From JACMQX01 sp044225675 (lineage in GTDB: Bacteria > Pseudomonadota > Gammaproteobacteria > Burkholderiales > Burkholderiaceae_C): a DNA stretch of 64,000 nucleotides. The position numbers and the translations under genes were made by a program. Position 1 is the first letter of the stretch. Each line of letters starts with the position of its first letter. The DNA is taken from positions 53,522-117,521 of the forward strand of contig JBGAIH010000014.1 in NCBI GenBank assembly GCA_044225675.1, given 5' to 3'. Below are positions 58,188 to 64,000 of this stretch, piece by piece. Under the pieces are notes generated by a model. The model had not been told where the DNA came from. It worked only from the letters and a program-made list of their open reading frames with translations, and ran no database searches.

Positions 58188-58735
58188 TTAATGTGCCTGT
58201 TCGAAACCCCTCGTAGGCTTAGCTCAATCTTCTCCATACTCCTTCTCTTCGACAAGGGAATATCAGCCCACGGCTCCATGCCTGGATACGCGACTACTAA
58301 AGTGATCCAGTCCGAAGCATCAGGCTTGCTGAAGTTCAAGCTCGATAGATCTCCTAAATAGTCTCTTAGAATGCGCAATCTTTTCTCTTTGGTACATGAG
58401 AATTCTTGGCCCTCCAAACGCTTTTTTTCGACGCAGTACGTAAGCTCGAAGGTGGATTCGGCAAGGTTCGTACTCGCCGCCGCGATCAGAACTGCCAAAA
58501 TGAAGGCTGCATAGATAACACCTTTTCTTTTGATGATCATGTATGTCTTAGCTTAGTGAGCTATTCATCGAACTCATACTGAGTCGCTTCCAATGAATGC
58601 TGAAAGTCTCCCGCCATGCCGATGAAATCACTGATCCGAACAACCAAGTCGAAGACATCGTGATTTCACTGCGAAGGACGGAAGTCAATCCAAGACGCGA
58701 TGCAAGCGCATTAACTGCGGCCGAAGAAAGCGAGC

Positions 58736-59404
58736 TCATTTGCATCCCCTCTCGAGCTTCTTGACAGCGAGCAAAGAATACAACTGTGAGCGAAATCCTG
58801 TAGTTGCAGAAACTATGACATCCGGAGAAATATTAGACCACTCCATATACATATTCTGGAAGTTTCCCTGCCGCTTGATTTCCACTGGTTCTTGACCAGG
58901 AGGCGGTGGTGCCATATCCGATTCTGTTTTTCTCTGAACCGACGGAGTTCCGAATATTTCGACAAGCCGGATGTGCGAGATTTCCGGATTTTCTTGGGCC
59001 AACCGATCAAAGCGAACTACGACACCTCGATATAGCTTTCCGTCCCTCAACAGCTCTCTCGACATGATCCTGTACTTATCCAGAGGGCGTGAAACGGCTC
59101 CCTCTTGGAAAGAGCCCTTCTTCTCGACCATGGGCTGTGATCCGGAACTGTTGCGCGAGAAGAACTTGATATTCCAGTACTGTTCGACTGCCGATTCTTC
59201 CCAGCAAAGAAAATCACTATCCAGTTGATCTCGGAGACTGATGATCAACTCGTCGATAGTGTTCGGTGGACCCGTGGATTTCTTGATTGAATTGGTTTCT
59301 GAAGTTGAATGCAGAATCTGGGAACTCACGTTTCCCACTGAGAATAGTGCAATCGCAAGAACTGCCATCTTTACTAGGCAGGTCACTCTTCTTTCGACTT
59401 TCAT
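58736..59404 (-). CDS. Secreted orphan protein, paralogue A of a GCK-tailed family
   Basis: A 222-aa protein with a signal peptide (VKMAVLAIALFSVGNVSS, about residues 11-28). The mature part has TIDELIISLRDQL, DFLCWEESAVEQYWNI, GKLYRGVVVRFDR, PEISHIRLVEIFG, NFQNMYMEWS and ends LERGCK. The gene at 62598-63266 is a gap-free homologue of equal length and the one at 63352 a more distant one. Two conserved Cys (DFLCWE and the C-terminal GCK) could form a disulfide in the periplasm. I recognise no known family. An immunity-protein role is only a hypothesis. Confidence 0.75.
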   Translation of the reverse strand: MKVERRVTCLVKMAVLAIALFSVGNVSSQILHSTSETNSIKKSTGPPNTIDELIISLRDQLDSDFLCWEESAVEQYWNIKFFSRNSSGSQPMVEKKGSFQEGAVSRPLDKYRIMSRELLRDGKLYRGVVVRFDRLAQENPEISHIRLVEIFGTPSVQRKTESDMAPPPPGQEPVEIKRQGNFQNMYMEWSNISPDVIVSATTGFRSQLYSLLAVKKLERGCK

Positions 59405-59542
59405 TGACTTTTAAATCGCATATTCTTGAACAGTTACTCGAACACAAGTGAATGTCATGGGTCACCTCCTCAACTTAGTTCATTGCGAGGTCTTGGCCAT
59501 AAAGAACATTGATATCAAACGACTTGGAGTAAGGAGAACCTC

Positions 59543-59989
59543 ATGAAGATGTCACTATGGGGTGTTTCACACATGGACTATCTTGATAGACAAGAGACGT
59601 TCTACAGAAAAATAGGAAACATGGAATGGATACCCGTGTTACTTGGGTTCATCACCCCCGCAATTTACGTACTTCTTCCCAGAATACTTGGATCAAACAC
59701 ATTCTCGAAGAGAGAGGCTTTTGTTGGCTTCATGTATTTGGTCATCGCCTGTATTACGGCATTCAGCGCGATGCTTCTGGTGGGTCCGTGGCTTAGAAAA
59801 AGAATGGCAATCTTCATACCAAACGATGGTAGCTACTTCAAGTTAGAGCACGTAAAGACTCTATTTGAAATGAATGACAGAGAAGCTTGGATAGCCTTCT
59901 ACAAGGTTAGCTATCAAGCTGACTTAGCTCGATTCTTCGCCGCAGCTCAATTTGGAAGCGGTCTTTTTGGATACGTCTATTTCATTTAG
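59543..59989 (+). CDS. Orphan membrane protein, two or three helices
   Basis: A 148-aa protein preceded by AAGGAGAA, a good ribosome site. Hydrophobic segments span about residues 28-48 (WIPVLLGFITPAIYVLLP) and 60-84 (AFVGFMYLVIACITAFSAMLLVG), with a weak third at the C-terminus. It is the only intact non-transposon gene on the + strand of the low-GC island. AT-rich codon use. No recognisable family. Confidence 0.65.
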   Translation: MKMSLWGVSHMDYLDRQETFYRKIGNMEWIPVLLGFITPAIYVLLPRILGSNTFSKREAFVGFMYLVIACITAFSAMLLVGPWLRKRMAIFIPNDGSYFKLEHVKTLFEMNDREAWIAFYKVSYQADLARFFAAAQFGSGLFGYVYFI

Positions 59990-60044
59990 TGGAGGTGAGT
60001 GAGTCGTCGTCTGATGAAGAATCAATCGGTCTGGATAGACAGGC

Positions 60045-60932
60045 TTATGGAAAAAGTCTCTCATGCACCCGCCTGAAGAGTTCAGAACGTCTGAACTCTT
60101 CATCGCTTTCATTGACCTTTCTTGATTTTTTGGATTCCACTTCAGCATCTATCTCTTTTAACACTTCGATCTTAAGCTTACGAAGCTTATCGGGTTCGAT
60201 GGCTATGACTTTTTTGTTGAGACGGGTTCCAACAATTTCTCCAGACGACGGATCAATTACTAGTGACTTACCCGTATCGAGGTCTTCCCATACAAAAACT
60301 CTATTTCTATAATTTATTTCGTAGAAACCCGGGAATCTTATTTCTCTTAAGGGCGACCGTACGGTAAATCCAAAGCGATCGCTGTCACAGCTTTCATAGC
60401 TATCGGATTTAAGTAGCTCCGGGGCAGAAATAATGTAAGCCCGCTCCCATCCAACTCTTCCGTCAGGCAAAACTTTCTTCAAGTTGTAGATGGCAGGTTC
60501 GCAACTAGGCCATACAGGCTCGCCGACCGCCGGATCGGGGGATGAAGTTTCTAGTGCCGCCCGCCAATCTGTAACGATATATCCACCGTCCGGCAACCGG
60601 AGGATGCCCCCTCGAACGTTGCTGCCGATGTAAAAGGAACGAGCCACCATCCGACCTTGGACTTCATCTATTAAGGGATTCAATTCCTTCATCTGGTCTA
60701 GATCGGCTCGCCATCTTGGTTTGCTCACTTCAGCACTCACTGAGATGGTAACCATGAGAAACATGCTTGCGATCGTCACCCAACTTTTATTCAGTGCAGC
60801 ACGAACGGACCTTAAGGAGCGGCGTTTGGTGTAAGAGCCAATATGGGTTAGCCACGCTCTGACGAATTGTGCGTTCATTGAAGGAAAGAGTCCTTGTGAG
60901 AACTCGTCCTTAACTACCTTTCTTTTTAGCAT
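60045..60932 (-). CDS. Orphan secreted or membrane-anchored protein
   Basis: Up to 295 aa. A basic N-terminal segment of about 50 residues precedes one hydrophobic stretch (WVTIASMFLMVTISVSA) that looks like a signal sequence or anchor, so a later start such as the ATG at 60878 is possible. The exported part has GGILRLPDGGYIVTDW, Cys in WPSCEPAIYN and SYESCDSDRFG, and a charged C-terminal helix. Low GC like its neighbours. No family recognised. Confidence 0.65.
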   Translation of the reverse strand: MLKRKVVKDEFSQGLFPSMNAQFVRAWLTHIGSYTKRRSLRSVRAALNKSWVTIASMFLMVTISVSAEVSKPRWRADLDQMKELNPLIDEVQGRMVARSFYIGSNVRGGILRLPDGGYIVTDWRAALETSSPDPAVGEPVWPSCEPAIYNLKKVLPDGRVGWERAYIISAPELLKSDSYESCDSDRFGFTVRSPLREIRFPGFYEINYRNRVFVWEDLDTGKSLVIDPSSGEIVGTRLNKKVIAIEPDKLRKLKIEVLKEIDAEVESKKSRKVNESDEEFRRSELFRRVHERLFP

Positions 60933-61106
60933 CAGATTTCCTTGGGTTTAAGAGCATCTTTAGACACTTGGTGTTGGCTGGCTTGAATTGATGATACCGC
61001 GCGGAAAGTCCTTAACCTTCTTTCAAACTTTCCGACCTAATGCGTTGCACAGGACTCGTCAAATGCTCAATCACCTGTCGCCTCCCCTGAGTTAGCCCTC
61101 AGATCC

Positions 61107-61970
61107 CCCGGACACGGTCTATCGCTTATCTTTCGAGATAGGAGCAAGACTGTGAGTACGACCAGGAATACGAATTCTTCTGTTGAAGTCATTCTGAAAG
61201 ACCTGCGCCGCAGGCGCTGGTCCCCCGCAGAGAAGCAAGCGCTGGTGCGGCGCACATACGAGCCGGGCATGAGCGTGTCTTTGGTGGCCCGACAGGAAGG
61301 CGTGGCGACGAGCCTTTTGTTCCAGTGGCGAAAGCTTGAGCGCCAAGGCGCGCTGACGGCGGTTTCCGCAGGCGAGGCTGTGGCGCCTGCTTCGGAACTG
61401 GCTGCTGCCCGTGCCGAGATCGCGAAGCTGCACCGCCTGCTGGACACCGGCGAGACGGTGAACGCCACGTTCGCCAAGGACTGCTGCGACCGCGAGGTGA
61501 TGGCCTGGCGCGCGTGGGAGAGCAAGGGTTTGCCTGGCGAGCCAGTGCGCGAGATGCTGATCGAAGCGGTGGAGCGACGCTTCGGCGCGATCGAGGCGAT
61601 CCCCGCGGATCATGACCTGGAGTTCCTCAGCGACAACGGAGGCGCCTACATCGCGGCCGACACCCGCAGCGTGGCGCGCCAGCTCGGCCTGAAGCCGATC
61701 AACACCCCCGTGTGCAGCCCGCAGAGCAACGGCATGGCCGAAAGCTTCGTCAACGCGTTCAGGCGCGACTACATCAGCCGCATGGACCTTAGCGACGCGC
61801 CGACAGTGACGGCGCAGTTGCCGGCCGCCTTCGAGCACTTCAACGAGGTCCATCCGCACTCGTCGCTGGAGATGAGATCACCCAGGGAGTTCAGGCGGCT
61901 ACAAGCCGCACAGGCGCGCCAGGCCCGTGAAGAGGGACCGACGCAAAGTTGCGACTAGAGCGTGTCCGGG
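61107..61970 (+). mobile_element. Internally deleted IS3-family (IS2-like) element
   Basis: Inverted ends CCCGGACACGGTCTA (61107-61121) and TAGAGCGTGTCCGGG (61956-61970) bound 864 bp of GC-rich DNA inside the AT-rich island. A full IS3-type element is about 1.3 kb; the middle, carrying the end of orfA and start of orfB, is missing. I see no target duplication next to the ends. Confidence 0.75.
61152..61958 (+). pseudogene. OrfA-OrfB transposase chimera from an internal deletion
   Basis: The 268-aa frame starts as an IS3-type OrfA with helix-turn-helix (WSPAEKQALVRRTYEPGMSV, SLLFQWRKLERQGALTAVSAG). At EIAKLHRLL it jumps directly into OrfB at DTGETVNATFAKDCCDREV. The integrase core keeps the second Asp (SDNGGAYIAAD) and Glu (SNGMAESFVNAF), but the segment carrying the first catalytic Asp is gone, so it should be inactive. 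The fusion remained in frame. Confidence 0.8.
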
Positions 61971-62009
61971 AGTACGGGAGCAAGACCAGCAGGGGGCGCT
62001 TTTGAAGTC

Positions 62010-62531
62010 TCAATTTACAACATCGACAAAGAAGGAGAAGAGGCACATCTTCTTGTCTTTCCTCATCCGATACTCAAACTCGGCCAAGTAATTTCTATCT
62101 TTATAGACGTAGGTAGCTCCACCTTGGGCGTCATAAGGGGCGGGCGTTCTGATACTTGTCTGTCTCCCTACAACACTTTTAACCTCCTCTGTGCTTAAAC
62201 ATTCGGGAATCCGAGAGACTAGCAATCCCCATCTAACTCTTGAGTTGGCCTCTTCAAACCAAAATTCAGTAGCGCGATCTTTCTCATTTAAGCTTTTGAT
62301 ATCTGTTGTGTATTTTTCTCCCACTTGATGCATCCCGAGAAGATCGAGCACTTGCTTTCGATTTTCCGGTTTCTTATCTTTCAATTCGAACGCTCTTTCG
62401 ATTAATCCAAGAACACCTTCACTCCGTTGAATCTTGTTTATATTTATTTGCCTTGATTGTGGATTGGCCTGATGCGGCAGGACTAACATAGCAACTGCTA
62501 TATGAACCAACTTCAAATAAGAGACTTTCAT
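62010..62531 (-). CDS. Orphan secreted protein (173 aa)
   Basis: An N-terminal signal peptide (LVHIAVAMLVLPHQANPQS) leads into a charged helical region and a C-terminal beta-rich part with VVGRQTSIRTPAP, GGATYVYKDRNYLAEFEYR and CLFSFFVDVVN. Two cysteines remain in the mature region. It lies 39 bases from the deleted IS3 element and upstream (by transcription) of it. AT-rich codon use. No family recognised; small size and secretion resemble periplasmic immunity or inhibitor proteins, without proof. Confidence 0.65.
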   Translation of the reverse strand: MKVSYLKLVHIAVAMLVLPHQANPQSRQININKIQRSEGVLGLIERAFELKDKKPENRKQVLDLLGMHQVGEKYTTDIKSLNEKDRATEFWFEEANSRVRWGLLVSRIPECLSTEEVKSVVGRQTSIRTPAPYDAQGGATYVYKDRNYLAEFEYRMRKDKKMCLFSFFVDVVN

Positions 62532-62597
62532 TGCAGAAGTTTAGACCAATAGTTTATATTTAACTTGATTGGTTCATCCGCGCCCGACAAAAACCGC

Positions 62598-63266
62598 TCA
62601 CTTGCATCCGCCCTCTATTCTTTTGACAGCATCCAGCGAGTCCAGCTGGGACAGGAATCCCGTACTTGCCGAAACCACGACACCCGGAGACAGAGTAGAC
62701 CACTCCATATACATATTCTGAAAATCTCCCCGCCTCTTGATTTCCACATCTTCTTGGCCAGATAGCGGCGGGGCGATATCCAATCTCATTTTTTTCTGAG
62801 TGGACGGATTTCCGAATACTTCAAAAAGGCGGACGTGCGAGATTTCCGGACTTTCTTGGGCCTGCCGATCGAAGCGAACTACGACACCTCGATATAGCTT
62901 TCCGTCCATCAACCGCTCTCTCGACATGATCCTGTAATTTCTCAGACGATCTGAAACGACCTGCCCTTGGACAGAACCCCGCTTCTCGACCACGGACTGT
63001 GAGTCGGACTTTGTGTATGAAAAGAACTCGATGTTCCAGAATTTCTCAATCGCCGACTCTTCCCAGCATAGAAAATCACCATCCAATTGATCGCGGAGAC
63101 TGATGACCAGCTCGTCAATGGTAGTTGGCGGACTAGTCGAATTCTTCGATGAACTGGCTGCGGATGACAGTTGGATCGTCTGAGAAGACAAGCTCCCTGC
63201 AGCAAATGATGCAATCGAAAGAACTGCCATCTTGACGATGAAACTCGCTTTGCTTTCGAACCTCAT
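62598..63266 (-). CDS. Secreted orphan protein, paralogue B of the GCK-tailed family
   Basis: A 222-aa protein aligning without gaps to the gene at 58736-59404, roughly 60-65% identical by eye. Shared blocks include PPTTIDELVISLRDQL, DFLCWEESAIEKFWNI, DGKLYRGVVVRFDRQA, PEISHVRLFEVFG, FQNMYMEWS and the C-terminal GGCK. Signal peptide VKMAVLSIASFAAGSLSS. I chose the ATG at 63266, which matches paralogue A; an ATG at 63278 would add four residues. Function unknown. Confidence 0.75.
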   Translation of the reverse strand: MRFESKASFIVKMAVLSIASFAAGSLSSQTIQLSSAASSSKNSTSPPTTIDELVISLRDQLDGDFLCWEESAIEKFWNIEFFSYTKSDSQSVVEKRGSVQGQVVSDRLRNYRIMSRERLMDGKLYRGVVVRFDRQAQESPEISHVRLFEVFGNPSTQKKMRLDIAPPLSGQEDVEIKRRGDFQNMYMEWSTLSPGVVVSASTGFLSQLDSLDAVKRIEGGCK

Positions 63267-63351
63267 TGAGTTTTTCATCGGCCGTCAGCTCGCTTTTGTT
63301 TGTTGCATGGTTACTCACCCATACCTGAATGAGCGGTCGGATTCAATGCCG

Positions 63352-63882
63352 TCATTTGCAGCCTCCATCCGTCCGCTTGAGCGCAAACAAATCCTTCAGC
63401 TCTGATCTAAAGCCAGTGGTAGCGATCAACAAGACGTTTGGACCGAACGACGTCCATTCCATGTACATCTGCTGAAAATTGCCTTCTCTCTTGAATACGA
63501 TAGGTGGCTTGCCAGGCGCCGGAGGCGCGAGTTCAACAAACATACCTTTGACAACTGCCGGCTTACCGAATACTTCGTACAGCCTCAAGTGCGAAATTTC
63601 GGGCGGCGGCGGCGGGTACTGGAGACTTCGAAAGTTCACCGATACGCCTCTGTACAAGACCCCGTTTCTCTGGAACGTTTGCTCATCAACATCGTACTTC
63701 TCGACGGAGCGCCCAGGCGTTCTGTTTCGCGTTGAATCCACCTCATGATTCTTCAGCCGTGCAAGTCCCCGAGTGCTTGCGAACTCCAAGCTCCAGTACC
63801 TCTCGATTGCAGGGATCTCCCAGCACAGGAAATCATCATTCAGATGATTTCGAATGCTAAGGAAGGTCTGAACAACTCGCAA
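63352..63882 (-). CDS. Paralogue C of the GCK-tailed family, N-terminus unresolved
   Basis: The 176-aa reading from a TTG at 63882 has the family blocks FLSIRNHLNDDFLCWEIPAIERYW, GVLYRGVSVNF, PEISHLRLYEVFGKPAV, NFQQMYMEWTS, ATTGFRSELKDLFALK and the tail GGCK. It lacks the signal peptide of A and B: the same frame stays open to the right edge but is arginine-rich there. No ATG precedes the conserved core. Either 5'-truncated or frameshifted. The three copies diverge mostly in the middle and retain both cysteines. Confidence 0.65.
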   Translation of the reverse strand: MRVVQTFLSIRNHLNDDFLCWEIPAIERYWSLEFASTRGLARLKNHEVDSTRNRTPGRSVEKYDVDEQTFQRNGVLYRGVSVNFRSLQYPPPPPEISHLRLYEVFGKPAVVKGMFVELAPPAPGKPPIVFKREGNFQQMYMEWTSFGPNVLLIATTGFRSELKDLFALKRTDGGCK

Positions 63883-64000
63883 ACGATGTCGATCTGATCG
63901 TCCGAGCGCTGCGAGGATTGAAGGAATGCCCGGTCTGGAGCGTCTTCGAATGAGATTTCGAGGTCGTTCCGGGCCCTCAGGCCATCTTCGGACGGACCAC
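63840..64000 (-). CDS. Possible 3' end of an upstream gene overlapping paralogue C
   Basis: A second frame open from the right edge to a TGA at 63842-63840 reads EDGLRARNDLEISFEDAPD, then FLQSSQRSDDQIDIVCELF, a more protein-like composition than the paralogue C frame in the same stretch. It may be the end of the next gene or the displaced N-terminus of paralogue C after a frameshift. Weak evidence. Confidence 0.3.
   Translation of the reverse strand, partial: GPSEDGLRARNDLEISFEDAPDRAFLQSSQRSDDQIDIVCELFRPSLAFEII

Larger units (their letters stand above)
56758..58540 (-). pseudogene. Secreted-protein gene split by an IS5-like insertion
   Basis: The 5' part (58540 to 58188) encodes a signal peptide (GVIYAAFILAVLIAAASTNLA) and runs to VSNRHIK. 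The 3' part (57053 to 56758) begins GQDAEHYFLGTPKP and ends LVKSFEID. Removing the element at 57054-58187 with one TTAA copy joins the halves in frame to one protein of 214 aa with several cysteines. The 3' half also has a TTG that could start an 81-aa fragment. AT-rich codon use, unlike the genes to the left. Function unknown. Confidence 0.85.

Noticed and set aside
58597..58764. 56-codon + strand frame between paralogue A and the split gene, containing VEDIVISLRR
   Set aside because: The likeness to the family block ELVISLRDQ is short and the frame overlaps the 3' end of paralogue A; no ribosome site seen. Too weak to call.
59217..59465. 82-codon frame overlapping the start of paralogue A, with a similar 61-codon frame at 63133-63318 over paralogue B
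   Set aside because: Their mutual similarity follows from the paralogous DNA being read in another frame; no signal peptide or independent conservation is evident.
61137..61990. Short repeat GGAGCAAGAC on both sides of the deleted IS3 element as a target duplication
   Set aside because: One copy lies inside the element's left end and the other outside the right end, so it does not behave as a target-site duplication.
1..64000. CRISPR arrays, tRNA/rRNA genes, replication origin
   Set aside because: No regularly spaced repeats, no tRNA T-loop consensus with cloverleaf context, and no DnaA-box cluster noticed on reading; a dedicated scan would be needed to exclude a tRNA completely.

Overview
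The window is high-GC DNA (roughly two thirds G+C by eye) from a betaproteobacterium of order Burkholderiales, most likely family Comamonadaceae (Variovorax/Ramlibacter/Acidovorax type). The indicators are a Bug-type (TctC) solute receptor, small DUF4148, DUF2917, DUF883 and DUF2905 proteins, a GcvA-type LysR gene divergent from DUF2917, an otsB-GH15-otsA trehalose operon, and many ATGA/TGATG-overlapping operons. No tRNA, rRNA, CRISPR array or replication origin was recognised.

Layout. 1-6600: end of an unknown gene, queC, an FMN riboswitch driving a type II lumazine synthase (ribH), DUF883, an Mrr-like membrane protein, a NhaR-type LysR regulator divergent from a cysteine-free IscR-like Rrf2 regulator, and small secreted or membrane proteins. 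6600-13000: a solitary AAA+ ATPase with a striking AT-rich palindromic promoter and an integrase fossil lie directly downstream of glmS; then come an Lrp-type regulator, a DMT exporter and glmU, so the two amino-sugar (UDP-GlcNAc) genes are close together. 13000-25000: a lipoprotein, a permuted NlpC/P60 protein, an FAD oxidoreductase, a divergent two-component system, a Crp/Fnr regulator, an MBL hydrolase with an altered metal motif, tetR-gntK, TfoX, DUF2917 and LysR. 25000-35400: 5-formyl-THF cyclo-ligase, soluble lytic transglycosylase, MgtC, GST, a dapA-like gene, cca, and the trehalose operon otsB-GH15-otsA.

35400-38350 is a small catabolic unit (FAH-family hydrolase and Bug receptor) divergent from an IclR regulator, with a perfect palindrome between them. 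38390-41930 holds a ROK kinase, DUF2905, a MidA-like methyltransferase and a folM-folB pterin pair. 41990-51020 is a complete-looking but unassigned catabolic cluster. The leftward operon runs amidohydrolase, alpha/beta hydrolase, ring-hydroxylating oxygenase alpha and beta, Rieske ferredoxin, and an SsuBC/TauBC-like ABC importer. The rightward operon runs alpha/beta hydrolase, an unusual RidA and TetR. 51140-56580 holds an RHH/PIN toxin-antitoxin pair, ttcA, a DUF4136-type lipoprotein, a histidine phosphatase, a D-threonine aldolase-like enzyme and an orphan SGNH domain.

From about 56600 to the right edge the base composition drops sharply and the genes become orphan secreted or membrane proteins. 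This island holds three paralogues ending in Gly-Cys-Lys, a secreted-protein gene split in two by a decayed IS5-like element with an intact TTAA duplication, and an internally deleted IS3-type element. I regard this island as the most novel part of the window; the unassigned Rieske oxygenase cluster is second.
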